The position numbers were made by a program, and so were the translations under genes. This document shows positions 17,925-27,504 of a stretch of DNA of 64,000 nucleotides, one piece after another; positions within the stretch are counted from its first letter, which is position 1, and the number at the start of each line of letters is the position of its first letter. The notes beneath the pieces were generated by a model that was not told where the DNA came from, did not search any database, and saw nothing but the letters and a program-made list of their open reading frames with translations. The stretch comes from Gemmatimonadota bacterium. GTDB lineage: Bacteria; Gemmatimonadota; Gemmatimonadetes; Longimicrobiales; Gaopeijiaceae. Location of the stretch: contig JAJDUP010000049.1 of assembly GCA_022826565.1 (NCBI GenBank), forward strand, positions 44,249 to 108,248. Direction: 5' to 3'.

Positions 17925-19298
17925 CTAGCTGATCACCCGCCGCATTTGCTGCCTGACCTTCTCCATGTATTTCTCGAAGAAGAACTTCTGGATGTCGGTC
18001 ATGTCGAGTTCGCGGCCCTGGATGTACGCCTGTTCGATGTCGCTGGTCATGTCGAGCGGGGTCCCGGTCGTGATCAGGAAGGTCGCCTGCTTGCCCGGCT
18101 CAAGGGAGCCGATGCGGTCGTCGAGCCCCAGGAACCGTGCCGGGTTGATCGTCACCGCCTTCAGCGCTTCATCCTCGGGAAGCCCGAATGCGACGGCCAC
18201 GCCAGCCTCGAAGGGCAGCCGGTTCGAGTACAGCGACCCCGAGCCGCCCGAGATCGCGAACCGCACCCCGGCCTCGTGCAGGCGCGCCGGCATCGAGTAC
18301 GCGCCGTCGTACCCCTCGTATTGCCGGCCGGGAGCGGCCATCGTCGACGTGAGGATCACCGGGATGTCCTCGGCGACCAGGCGGTCCGCCACATGGATGG
18401 CGTCCTGTCCGCCCCGGATGACGATGCGGACCCCCTCCTCCTGCGCCCAGGTGATCGCGTCGTTGATCTGGGCCGCGTCGTCCGCCGCGACCACGACCGG
18501 GATATCCCCGTCGATGACCGGGATCATTGCCAGGTAGCGGGAATCGCTGCGCACCTCCTCACCGGCGGCGACCGCGTCCCGGTAGGCCCGTGCTTCGGCG
18601 AAGAAGTCCTTGAGCTGCTGGACCTGCTCCTCGTAGCTCGGCCGATCCTCCTGCGGGCCGAATCTGAAGCCGCCGAACCCGCGGAAGCGGCGAGGGTTCG
18701 GGTTCGGCCAGTTCACGTTGAGTGCCGCGGCCGACTGCATCGACATCTCTTCCCAGCTCCATCCCTCGAGGGCCATCGCCGAAGACATGCCGGAGACGAG
18801 TCCGCCGCCCGGCGTCGTGAGCGTCGTGAGCACGCCGGCCGAGCGCGTCGTGCCGATGTGACGGCTCTCCGCGTTTACGGCCACGTCCGCGCGCACGTTC
18901 GGATTGAAGTCACCCAGTTCGTTGACGTCGTTGGAGACGTCGACCGCGCCGATCTCGGCGATCCCCACCGTGCTGAAGGCGTCGATCAGCCCGGGATAGA
19001 TGTGCTTGCCCGCAGCGTCGACCACACGGGCGCCGGCCGGGATGTCCACGTCCGTGCCGATCGCGGTGATCAACCCGTTCTCCAGGAGGATCGTCCCGTT
19101 CTCGATGACACCGCTGGTGACGGTGTGAATGGTGGCTCCGGTCAGGGCCACGGGTTCGGATTGCGGCGGCACCGTCATCCGTACCTGCGCGCCGATCGCG
19201 GCCGGCGCGATCGCCCACAGCACCGCCACGGCCGCACAGGCCATGCCGGCCGCCCGCGACCTGATTCCCGTCGTCGTTCCTCGTTGCGTCGTCGTCAT
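17925..19298 (-). CDS. Amidohydrolase-family protein lacking metal ligands
   Basis: The 457-residue protein has a signal peptide (ending about residue 37, AIGAQ) and an imidazolonepropionase-like amidohydrolase fold: the entry beta-sandwich (ALTGATIHTVTSGVIENGTILLENG), the exit segment LGLDDRIGSLEPGKQATFLI and the conserved KAVTINPARFLG. The metal-binding HxH is missing: where PGLIDxHxH is expected the sequence reads PGLIDAFSTVG, and the late aspartate region reads ISGGSGSLYSN. It is probably a non-catalytic partner of the intact enzyme encoded directly upstream, whose stop overlaps its start (TGATG). The pairing of an active and a degenerate amidohydrolase suggests a heteromeric exported complex, which is inference. 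Confidence 0.85.
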   Translation of the reverse strand: MTTTQRGTTTGIRSRAAGMACAAVAVLWAIAPAAIGAQVRMTVPPQSEPVALTGATIHTVTSGVIENGTILLENGLITAIGTDVDIPAGARVVDAAGKHIYPGLIDAFSTVGIAEIGAVDVSNDVNELGDFNPNVRADVAVNAESRHIGTTRSAGVLTTLTTPGGGLVSGMSSAMALEGWSWEEMSMQSAAALNVNWPNPNPRRFRGFGGFRFGPQEDRPSYEEQVQQLKDFFAEARAYRDAVAAGEEVRSDSRYLAMIPVIDGDIPVVVAADDAAQINDAITWAQEEGVRIVIRGGQDAIHVADRLVAEDIPVILTSTMAAPGRQYEGYDGAYSMPARLHEAGVRFAISGGSGSLYSNRLPFEAGVAVAFGLPEDEALKAVTINPARFLGLDDRIGSLEPGKQATFLITTGTPLDMTSDIEQAYIQGRELDMTDIQKFFFEKYMEKVRQQMRRVIS

Positions 19299-22291
19299 CA
19301 GTTACTCTCCGTCTGAGCATTCCGGCCGCCTCCGCTGCCCTCGGCGGACAGGATGGCCTGGATGAGCTGTGTGCGTTCCTCTGCAATCCGGTCCCGCATG
19401 ACCGCGTCCTCCTCGAGCGAGAAGTACCGGCGGCCATCGATCCAGGTCTGTTCGGCGCGCGTGAACTGCGAGAGCGGGTCGCCGCTCCAGATCACGAAGT
19501 CCCCGTCCTTGCCCGCCTCCAGCGAGCCGACCCGATCGTCGATCGCCATCGCCCGGGCGGACCCGATGGTCACCGTCGAGAGCGCCTGCTGGGGCGTGAG
19601 CCCGGTGCGGAGCAGCTTCCCCGCCTCCCAGTTCATGCGGCTGGCGATCTCGCTGTTGTCGGAGTGCAGCGAGGTGACCACCCCCGCCTCGATCAGGATG
19701 CGCGCGTTGTAGAGCGTTGCATCATAGGCCTCCATCTTGAAGGCGCCCCAGTCGCTCCAGACGACCGCGGCCACTCCGGACGCGGCGAGCTCGGGCGCGA
19801 TCTTGTACGCCTCGACGCCGTGCTGCAGCGTCTGGACCCGGAAGCCGAACTCCTCCGCCAGCCGCACGAGCGCGAGGAACTCGTCCGCGCGGTATCCGTG
19901 CGACGAGATGAGCAGCTCCTGGCCGAGGATGTCCAGGATCGCCTCCATGCGCAGATCGCGCCGCGGGGGCAGTCCCTCGCCACTCTCCTCCCACTGCTGC
20001 CACTCCCGCTCGTAGTCACGCGCGGCCATGAAGTGGTCGCGGATGATCTCCTGCGTCCCCATGCGGGTATCGGGGTAGCGTCCCTGGCGCCGCTTCGGGT
20101 TCTCGCCCAGCGCGAACTTCACCGTGCGCGGCGCGTTCTCCAGCTTGAGATCCTCGGGCAGCGAGCCCCAGCGCATCTTCACGAAGACGTTCTCGCCCCC
20201 GATGGGATTCGCGGAGCCGTGCTTGATGTGCGCCGTGGTGAGTCCGCCGGCCACCTGCCGGTACATCCAGATGTTGTTGTGGGTGACGACGTCGCCCATC
20301 CGAACTTCGGGCACGATCGCGAAGCCGCTCTCGTTCACGGCGCTCACGCCCGAGTGGATGTGCGGGTCGATCAGCCCGGGCGTCACGTGCTTGCCCGTCG
20401 CGTCGATCTCGACCGCGCCGCCCGGGGCGTCCAGATCCATGCCGACCGCCTCGACGACGCCACCACGCACCAGGAGGTCGGCACCTTCCAGCATGCCCTG
20501 CGGACCCTGGGTCCAGACGGTGGCGTTGCGCACGACGACCGCGGAGGGCTGCTCCGGCATCGAGCTGCGGCCGTAATCCATCATCGGCCGGATGAAGGGG
20601 AGGTCGATCTCGGGCACATCCATCGCCACGGTCCCGCGTTCCGGGCCCTCAAAGCCGTCGGAGCGGGTGCCCCGGAAGGACGGATCCGCCCCGTTGGGCA
20701 GCGAGGTCCATCCGTAGAACTCGTCGCCGCGCACCGAGCCCGACAGGAGCGCCATGCCCTGATAGCCCAGCACCTCGCCGTTGAAGCGCGCGTCGATCCG
20801 CCCGGTCTCCGCAACCGCCCTGGCCGACGCGAGCTCGACCCGTGCGCCGCCCGGAAGCTCCGGCCCGGTGCTCGCGATGTCGAGGTGGCCGCGCAGCCGG
20901 TTCAACGGACCCTCCAGCACCAATAGGGCGTCGAAGCCCCACTCGTCCTCCGAGGCGATCTCCCAGCTTCCTCTCGGATCGAACTGCGCGGGACGGGTTA
21001 TCCCGTAGACCGTTCCCCGGACCCAGACGTCGCGGACCTCGGCCTCCTCGGTGAAGAGATCGCCCTCGCTCACGATCAGGTTCGCGACCTTGCCCTCGGC
21101 GATGGTCCCGTGGGTGCGATCGATCCCGAGCCACGAGGCCGGTGTTGTGGTGAGCGCCGCCAGCGCGTCGTCCACATCGAGACCCCGCGCCACCGCGATC
21201 CGCAGATTGGGCAGAAACTCGTTCAGCGACGAAAGACCGTCGGTGGTGATGGCAAAGCGGACCCCGGCATCGGCCAGCTGTCCGGGACTGGCCGGCGCCA
21301 GGTACCAGTGGCGCAGGTCGGCAAGGGATGCATTGAGCGCCGCGCCCGGATAACCGACATCGGGGGCGTCGGGAAAATCGAGCGGAACGATAAGGGGATC
21401 GCTGCGCCCGCTCAGCACGTCGATGAGGCGATACTCCTGCCCGTTGCCGCGGAACCACGGGGTGAGCCCGAACTCGGTCGCGAGCCTGTGTGCCCGCAGG
21501 TATTCCTCCTCGCCTCCGGTCTCGAAGATGACCGGCTGATTGCCCTGCACCACGTCGCCGAGCGCCGCCAGTGCCTCGCTGGTCTCCGGCGGCAGGAACG
21601 CGCGCCCGCTGGCCTCATAGGCATCCCAGGCGCGCATGTACCACTCGGCGTCCATGAGCGTCTGCTTCATGAGCGCGATTGTGCCCATCGCCGAGTTCGG
21701 GTACGATCCGCCCAGCTCGAGCGAGCGCTGGAAGCCGATCGCCTGTGCCACGTCGGGCCGGAGCACGCGATCGCGCACACCCTCGTCCCCCAGGTTGACC
21801 ACCGAGGCCGTCCCCCGGAAGAGCCCTTCCTTCGGAACCACCAGCGCCGTGCCGAAGCCCTGCGAGCGGAGCGCCGCGCGGCGGTCCTCGTCGTCCTGCA
21901 GGTTCGCCGTGGTGGAAAACCACGCCCGCACCTGCGGATTCCAGTGCGTCGGTCCGACATCGCCGCCCTCCGGCACCGCGTCCATCTCCAGATCGGCGTG
22001 GGCGTCGATGAAGCCCGGGTAGACGGTCAGCCCGTCCATGTCCCACACGCGCGCGCCCGCCGGAGCATCCGCGCCTCGGCCGACCGACTGGATCAGCCCG
22101 TCGCGGATCACGATCGTGGCGTCGTTCAGGACCTGCCCCGGCCCCGTCACGACCCGGGCGCCCACCAGGGCGTGGTATCCCGTGCCGTTGTCGCGCATGC
22201 CCTCGACGGGCTGCGTCCGGCTCGCCTGCTGGGCCTCGGCGCCCGTCGCCAGAGCGACCGCCAAAGCCGTCGTACAGAGTATCGCCCTCAC
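19298..22291 (-). CDS. Tandem-fused exported amidohydrolase
   Basis: I place the start at the GTG at 22291, which follows GGAGGAGAA and gives a signal peptide ending ATGAEAQQ; the longer frame has no signal. The 997 residues hold two amidohydrolase modules. Module 1 (about 30-430) has PGFIDAHADLE, a partial metal site, and TTDGLSSLNE. After a linker of about 150 residues, module 2 (about 570-990) has the complete PGLIDPHIHSG, HSDNSEIASRMNWE and the exit motif IDDRVGSLEAGKDGDFVIW. Single-module relatives are 420-480 residues, so this is a gene fusion. The substrate may be an exported cyclic amide or peptide. It overlaps the degenerate amidohydrolase gene downstream and is divergent from caiD across only 60 bases. 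Confidence 0.88.
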   Translation of the reverse strand: MRAILCTTALAVALATGAEAQQASRTQPVEGMRDNGTGYHALVGARVVTGPGQVLNDATIVIRDGLIQSVGRGADAPAGARVWDMDGLTVYPGFIDAHADLEMDAVPEGGDVGPTHWNPQVRAWFSTTANLQDDEDRRAALRSQGFGTALVVPKEGLFRGTASVVNLGDEGVRDRVLRPDVAQAIGFQRSLELGGSYPNSAMGTIALMKQTLMDAEWYMRAWDAYEASGRAFLPPETSEALAALGDVVQGNQPVIFETGGEEEYLRAHRLATEFGLTPWFRGNGQEYRLIDVLSGRSDPLIVPLDFPDAPDVGYPGAALNASLADLRHWYLAPASPGQLADAGVRFAITTDGLSSLNEFLPNLRIAVARGLDVDDALAALTTTPASWLGIDRTHGTIAEGKVANLIVSEGDLFTEEAEVRDVWVRGTVYGITRPAQFDPRGSWEIASEDEWGFDALLVLEGPLNRLRGHLDIASTGPELPGGARVELASARAVAETGRIDARFNGEVLGYQGMALLSGSVRGDEFYGWTSLPNGADPSFRGTRSDGFEGPERGTVAMDVPEIDLPFIRPMMDYGRSSMPEQPSAVVVRNATVWTQGPQGMLEGADLLVRGGVVEAVGMDLDAPGGAVEIDATGKHVTPGLIDPHIHSGVSAVNESGFAIVPEVRMGDVVTHNNIWMYRQVAGGLTTAHIKHGSANPIGGENVFVKMRWGSLPEDLKLENAPRTVKFALGENPKRRQGRYPDTRMGTQEIIRDHFMAARDYEREWQQWEESGEGLPPRRDLRMEAILDILGQELLISSHGYRADEFLALVRLAEEFGFRVQTLQHGVEAYKIAPELAASGVAAVVWSDWGAFKMEAYDATLYNARILIEAGVVTSLHSDNSEIASRMNWEAGKLLRTGLTPQQALSTVTIGSARAMAIDDRVGSLEAGKDGDFVIWSGDPLSQFTRAEQTWIDGRRYFSLEEDAVMRDRIAEERTQLIQAILSAEGSGGGRNAQTESN

Positions 22292-22351
22292 GGATTCTCC
22301 TCCATTGTTGTTGCTGCGTGTGCACTTCCACCCCGGAAAGGAATACCTCCC

Positions 22352-23137
22352 ATGTCCGAGCCTCTCAAGACCGTGCGCCGTGGCCGCGTGCTCGAGGTCA
22401 CGCTGGACCGGCCCAAGGCAAACGCCATCGACGCAGCTACCAGCATACGCATGGGCGAGATCTTCTGCGACTTTCGCGACGACGACAGCCTGTGGGTGGC
22501 AATCCTGACCGGGGCCGGCGACCGCATTTTTTCGGCGGGCTGGGACCTGAAGGCCGCGAGCGAGGGCGAACACGAGCGCATGGACTACGGGCCGGGCGGC
22601 TTCGCGGGTATTACCGAACTCTGGGACCTGCACAAACCGGTGATCGCCGCCGTGAACGGCCTCGCGGTGGGCGGAGGTTGCGAGCTGATGCTGGCGGCCG
22701 ATCTCGTGGTCGCGAGCGAGGACGCCGCCTTCTGGTACCCGGAGGCCCGCCTGGGGAACGTGGCCGACGCGGGCGCGGTTCAGCGCCTGCCGCGCAAGAT
22801 CCCCTTCAACGTGGCGATGGAGATGCTGATGACCGGCCGCCGCATGTCGGCCGGGGAGGCGCACCGGTGGGGACTGGTGAACTGGGTGGTGCCGGCGGAC
22901 CAGGTGATGACCAGGGCGCGCGAGATTGCCGACGGGCTGGCGCAGAGCGCGCCGCTTTCACTGTGGGCAATCAAGGAGATCGTGCACGGGATCGACGGGA
23001 TGTCGGTGCAGGGCGCTTTCGAGGCGCTCCACGACCGGCAGTTCCCCGGCTACGAGCGGATGCTGGAGTCGCAGGATCACGATGAAGGCCCCCGTGCCTT
23101 CGTGGAGAAGCGGGAGCCGGTGTTCAAGGGACGGTAG
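22352..23137 (+). CDS. caiD: Carnitinyl-CoA dehydratase (CaiD-type enoyl-CoA hydratase)
   Basis: The 261-residue crotonase-family enzyme has the same length as Escherichia coli CaiD and closely matches the sequence I remember for it: LDRPKANAIDA, ITGAG/LTGAG-type oxyanion loop, FSAGWDLKAA, GPGGFAG, and EKREPVFKGR at the C-terminus. Glu111 (GGGCELML) and Glu131 (WYPEARLG) fall at the positions of the CaiD catalytic pair. CaiD interconverts L-carnitinyl-CoA and crotonobetainyl-CoA in the cytoplasm. GGAAAGG lies upstream of the ATG. A CaiC-like ligase is nearby, but no CaiA or CaiB homologue is visible, so the pathway here may act on a related acid. Confidence 0.85.
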   Translation: MSEPLKTVRRGRVLEVTLDRPKANAIDAATSIRMGEIFCDFRDDDSLWVAILTGAGDRIFSAGWDLKAASEGEHERMDYGPGGFAGITELWDLHKPVIAAVNGLAVGGGCELMLAADLVVASEDAAFWYPEARLGNVADAGAVQRLPRKIPFNVAMEMLMTGRRMSAGEAHRWGLVNWVVPADQVMTRAREIADGLAQSAPLSLWAIKEIVHGIDGMSVQGAFEALHDRQFPGYERMLESQDHDEGPRAFVEKREPVFKGR

Positions 23138-23216
23138 GGGATCGCCGCTGGCGCTGTCAGGTCGGCATGGTCTGAGCGGGCTGCGATGTCAGAGGCCCTG
23201 ATCGTGGGGATCGAGC

Positions 23217-24242
23217 CTACCGCAACCCCAGGTCGAGTCCCCCGATGTCGTACCAGTCCACGGCACGCCACGCGATACCGTCGGCGTCTGGCGCGCGTTC
23301 AACCAGGGCCGCCAGGGTGGACCCGTTCAGATCGTAACCCAGGATACGATCCCTGATCCGGACGGAACCCACGTACTCCGCGCCGACATAGAGGTCGAAG
23401 TAGGAGAACAGCGCGCGGTCCCGTTCGGTCGCGACCCATAGGCGGCCTTGATCATCGTAGGCGAGCGAAGCAACCCTGAGATGGTTTCGCTTCGGGGTTG
23501 CCCGGTAGGACTCTACATCCGTTCGGAATGCATACCGCCGGTTGTTTGCCTCGATGTATGCGATATCCCGTTCGTTGGGAAACTCTTCCCTGTAGGTTGG
23601 CGACCGTATCACGGTGGCTGTGGGCGCGTCACGATCCGCGAGAAAGACAAGCTCGCGCTGGCAGGCGGGAAAGGTCCAACCGCCGGTGGGCGAGGCAACC
23701 CCCAACGCCACGCCTCCGCATTCGGTTTCCGCGATGTCGTCGATTTCCTGTCGCTCCCACACCACAGCTCCCGAGGTGACATCGAGCTCGATCGGGGTCA
23801 GGTCGGCTCCGCTACCGAAGTGCTGGCCCAGAATGGTCGTTCCGAATGCGCTCGCCGCCAGCTGGAGATAGGAAACGGGCAATGTCGTCTCATCGATCAG
23901 GTCGCCGCCTGGTGTAAAGATCGAGAACCGATTCACCGAGACAGTACCAACCGTGCCCGCTGGACCGCGTAACAGTTTGGGTGTCGATTCGAATTCCCCG
24001 GGACCTTCGCCCTCGCGTCCGAACACCCCGATCACGCTTCCGTCCCGGCCAACGCACCGCACGCGGACCTCATAGGAATTGGTGACGCACACGACATCCT
24101 GATCGACGAGCGCAACGCGTCCGTCGTTGCTGAACGGAACCGGGACCGCGGCCGTGGGTGAAAGGGCCAAGGTCGGTGTTGTGGTCCCACCCGAATCGCA
24201 ACCGAGCGTGGCAGACACTATCACGACGACGGCAACCGCCAA
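23217..24242 (-). CDS. Beta-propeller-type lipoprotein, short
   Basis: The 341-residue product begins with TTG at 24242; a stop codon lies a few codons upstream and no better start is available. Its first 15 residues form a lipoprotein signal ending SATLGC. The body has propeller strands with the family signature FGREGEGPGEFES (about residues 75-87) and repeated short beta segments (DQGRLWVATERD). It is about 60-80 residues shorter than the propeller lipoproteins at 36.8, 50.5 and 51.8 kb and lacks their ESVQ-type C-terminal ending. The function is unknown. It is convergent with caiD and divergent from the SusC gene. Confidence 0.75.
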   Translation of the reverse strand: MAVAVVVIVSATLGCDSGGTTTPTLALSPTAAVPVPFSNDGRVALVDQDVVCVTNSYEVRVRCVGRDGSVIGVFGREGEGPGEFESTPKLLRGPAGTVGTVSVNRFSIFTPGGDLIDETTLPVSYLQLAASAFGTTILGQHFGSGADLTPIELDVTSGAVVWERQEIDDIAETECGGVALGVASPTGGWTFPACQRELVFLADRDAPTATVIRSPTYREEFPNERDIAYIEANNRRYAFRTDVESYRATPKRNHLRVASLAYDDQGRLWVATERDRALFSYFDLYVGAEYVGSVRIRDRILGYDLNGSTLAALVERAPDADGIAWRAVDWYDIGGLDLGLR

Positions 24243-24366
24243 GGAGAGCTTGTTCAGTGTAATCTACTCATGACATGTGTAGTGTTAACATGACATTCCC
24301 GCGTCACGCGGGCCGGATTCCAGGCAGCTGCAGGCCCCACCGCCGGCAACAGCACGAATCCCCTGA

Positions 24367-24396
24367 TTGACAGCGTGCCGGTCGTTATCCTATGGT
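24367..24396 (+). promoter_or_regulatory. Sigma-70-type promoter of the susC/susD operon
   Basis: TTGACA at 24367-24372 and TATGGT at 24391-24396 are separated by 18 bases. The predicted transcript has an untranslated leader of about 110 bases before the ATG at 24510, which itself has a strong AAAGGAGG ribosome site. No other good promoter is visible in this 267-base gap. Confidence 0.6.
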
Positions 24397-24509
24397 CACG
24401 CCCCCGAAGACCCGCCGGTAATCAGCGGGGCCGATGAACCGTAGTCACCGGCACAATGTACCCGCAACCGTGACGGGACAACCCACACCCAGAGCAAAGG
24501 AGGCAGGGA

Positions 24510-27491
24510 ATGAGACGAAATCACTTGAAAGGCGCGCGCGGGAGAGTCGGCTTGCTCCTCGCCCTCGCACTCATGTTCACTGCCTCGCCGACCGTCCTCG
24601 AGGCCCAGTCGATCACCGGCACGGTGCGCGACCAGGGCTCGGGAGACCCCGTCGCGGCGGCCCAGGTCTTCCTTGAAGGCCTCAACCTGGGCGCCCTCAC
24701 CCAGGCCGACGGATCCTACTCGATCACCGACGTGCCCGCCGGCAGCCATACGCTGACAGTCCAGTTCCTCGGCTTCCGGTCCGAGTCGGTCGTCGTGACC
24801 GTTGCCGCGGGCCAGAGCGTCGTCCAGAACTTCTTCCTCAGCCAACAGGCGCTCCAACTCGACGAACTCGTCGTGACCGGGACCGCGGCGGCAAGCCGCG
24901 TCAGGGAGATCGGCAACTCGGTCGCGGTGCTCGACGCGGGGATCGCGGAAGTCCAGCCCATCAGCAGCGTCTCGGACCTCCTCAGGGCCCGGCTCCCCGG
25001 GGTCGTGGTGCAGCAGGGCTCGGGCGACGTGGGCACGGCGTCCACGATCAAGATCCGCGGTAGCTCCACCATGCGGCGCGTCAACGACGGACCCCTCGTG
25101 TATGTCGACGGCGTCCGGGTCAGCAACCGGATGGAGAGCGGCGGGCGCGACGTCTCCCGCATCGACGACCTCGACCCCGCGATGATCGAGAGCCTCGAGG
25201 TAATCAAGGGACCGGCCGCGGCGACGCTGTACGGGACCGAGGCCGCCAACGGCGTCATCAACATCAAGACGAAGGGCGGCGGGGTCGGCGCGGCCCAGTG
25301 GAACTTCACCATGCGGCAGGGCTCGCAGTGGTTCCAGGATCCCGCCGGTCACACCCCCACCAACTGGGGCGTCAATCCCAGCACCGGTCAGATCGAGTCG
25401 CTGAACATCCTGGAAGACCAGGCCGAGTCGGATCTGATCTTCCGCAACGGACACACGCAGTACTACGGACTGGACGTGTCGGGAGGAACCGACACCTTCC
25501 AGTACTTCATCGGCGGCTCTGCAGGGTCCGACGAAGGCGTCACGGAAAACAGCTGGGCCCGGAAGTACAACGGCCGGATCAACCTGAGAGCGCAGCCCGC
25601 GGACGATCTGGAGATCTCCGCGAATGCCGGTATCGCCCTCGTCCGTCTCCGGGTCCCCAGCGACTACCCTTATGAAGAAGCGGTCTACGCGGACCCGACC
25701 CGGCTGGGCTCGGGCGACGCGCGCCGCGGCTACCGACGGGCAACCCCCGAATCGCGGATCGAGAAGGACTTCGACATCAACGAAGCGAATCGCATGACCG
25801 CCGGGCTCACCGCCAATCACACGCCCTTCGACTGGTTCACGCACCGGCTCACCTTCGGACTCGACGTGACCGACGCGCTGGAGAGCTACCTCGACAACTT
25901 CCTGAGCCCCGAATCGGCCCAGTTCTACTCGCCGAACGCGGCGCTGGGCGGCAGATCCCAGAACCGAGAGTCGGTCATCTACACCACCTTCGACTATGCG
26001 GCTTCGGGGACACGGGACATATCTGAAGACCTCCGGTCCACCACCTCCCTGGGCTTCCAGGTGTACACCAGGACCATCGAGGACCTCACCGCGGACGGTG
26101 ACCGCTTCCCCGCCCCCGGCCTGTCCAGCGTGAGCGCGGCAGGCATTCGCACCGGGTTCGACGCCATCGTCGAGAACAACACCGTGGGCGTGTACCTGCA
26201 ACAGCAGATGGGCTGGCAGGACAGGCTCTTCGTCACCGCGGCGATCCGCGCCGACGACAACAGCGCCTTCGGTGAGGACTTCGACCTGGTCTACTACCCG
26301 AAGGTCAGCGGCTCGTGGGTGATCAAGGACGCGGCTGGAGACGACTCCGGCTTCCTGAACTCCTTCCGCCTCCGCGGCGCCTACGGCGAGTCGGGACAGC
26401 AGCCCGACGCCTTCGACGCCCTGCGCAGCTTCACCACCAGAGCCTCGCCCTCCGGACAGGCGACGCTGCGTCCACTCTCTCCCGGCAACTCCCAGCTCGG
26501 GCCCGAGCGCGGCGTCGAGATCGAAGCCGGCTTCGACGCGACCATGTTCAACGATCGCCTCACGATCGATCTCACCTACTACGACCAGACGACCAAGGAC
26601 GCGATCGTGGCGCGCAACGTGCCGCCTTCGTCCGGTTTCACCTCTCAGCGCTTCGTCAACGTCGGCGAGGTCAACAACCGCGGCATCGAACTCGGCCTGT
26701 ACGCCCGCGCGATCGAAACGCCTTCGTTCGCCTGGGACATGAACCTCAACCTGACCACGAACCGCAACCGGGTCGTCGAGCTCGGCCTCGGCGAGGGGAA
26801 CTTCCTGCAGCTCGGATGGACCACGCGGCACGCGGAGGGCTACCCGGTCGGCTCGTTCTTCGCCCCCGAGGTGCTCTTTGCCGAGTTCGTACCCGGCACC
26901 GACCAGATCAACCGCGAAACGATGCGCTGCGACAACGGACAGGGTCAGCCCGTCGCCTGCGACCCGGATGCATGGCTCTACCAGGGCCACCCCGATCCCA
27001 ACGTCGAAATGGCGTTCGGCTCGTCCTTCCAGATCGGCGAGCGGCTCACCATCGACGCGCTCGTGCAGGGCAAGATCGGCCAGACGAAGTACGACCTGCA
27101 GGGCTGGTGGAGGTATGCCGCCTTCCAGCAGACCCGGCTGAACCTCTACCCGCACGAATACAACATCAACGAGGTCGCCGAGGCCCAGTTCGGGGCGAGC
27201 GGCGAGTTCGCCCTTTGGGTCAACGAGGCCTCCTTCGTCCGCTTCCGCGAGCTCTCGGCGATCTACACCATGCCCGACGAGTGGGTGCAGCGGATCGGCG
27301 CGAGCCGCGGCAGCCTCACCCTGGCGGCCCGCAACCTCGGGATGCTCTGGACCAACTGGCAGGAATGGCCGCATCACGATCCCGAAGTCGTGGACCCCAG
27401 CAACACCTTCAGCGGAAACCGCGAGCCGCAGGAAGACTCCGCGGTCCCGCCGCTGACCGCGCTGACGCTCACCGTCCGCCTGGGCATGTAA
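24510..27491 (+). CDS. SusC/RagA TonB-linked outer-membrane receptor
   Basis: The 993-residue protein has a signal peptide (ending VLEAQ, residue 32), a carboxypeptidase-like regulatory domain (SITGTVRDQGSGDPVAAAQVFLEG to about residue 95), a TonB-box-like LDELVVTGTA near residue 110, a plug domain (LLRARLPGVVVQQGSG, NDGPLVYVDGVRV, LYGTEAANGVINIKTK) and a long C-terminal beta-barrel. It imports large substrates across the outer membrane using TonB energy. Size and order are typical for SusC. The partner SusD gene begins 13 bases downstream, so they form a transporter pair; glycan or peptide substrates are both possible. Downstream PIG-L, symporter and GH4 genes favour a glycan. Confidence 0.92.
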   Translation: MRRNHLKGARGRVGLLLALALMFTASPTVLEAQSITGTVRDQGSGDPVAAAQVFLEGLNLGALTQADGSYSITDVPAGSHTLTVQFLGFRSESVVVTVAAGQSVVQNFFLSQQALQLDELVVTGTAAASRVREIGNSVAVLDAGIAEVQPISSVSDLLRARLPGVVVQQGSGDVGTASTIKIRGSSTMRRVNDGPLVYVDGVRVSNRMESGGRDVSRIDDLDPAMIESLEVIKGPAAATLYGTEAANGVINIKTKGGGVGAAQWNFTMRQGSQWFQDPAGHTPTNWGVNPSTGQIESLNILEDQAESDLIFRNGHTQYYGLDVSGGTDTFQYFIGGSAGSDEGVTENSWARKYNGRINLRAQPADDLEISANAGIALVRLRVPSDYPYEEAVYADPTRLGSGDARRGYRRATPESRIEKDFDINEANRMTAGLTANHTPFDWFTHRLTFGLDVTDALESYLDNFLSPESAQFYSPNAALGGRSQNRESVIYTTFDYAASGTRDISEDLRSTTSLGFQVYTRTIEDLTADGDRFPAPGLSSVSAAGIRTGFDAIVENNTVGVYLQQQMGWQDRLFVTAAIRADDNSAFGEDFDLVYYPKVSGSWVIKDAAGDDSGFLNSFRLRGAYGESGQQPDAFDALRSFTTRASPSGQATLRPLSPGNSQLGPERGVEIEAGFDATMFNDRLTIDLTYYDQTTKDAIVARNVPPSSGFTSQRFVNVGEVNNRGIELGLYARAIETPSFAWDMNLNLTTNRNRVVELGLGEGNFLQLGWTTRHAEGYPVGSFFAPEVLFAEFVPGTDQINRETMRCDNGQGQPVACDPDAWLYQGHPDPNVEMAFGSSFQIGERLTIDALVQGKIGQTKYDLQGWWRYAAFQQTRLNLYPHEYNINEVAEAQFGASGEFALWVNEASFVRFRELSAIYTMPDEWVQRIGASRGSLTLAARNLGMLWTNWQEWPHHDPEVVDPSNTFSGNREPQEDSAVPPLTALTLTVRLGM

Positions 27492-27504
27492 GGAGACCGG
27501 AACC

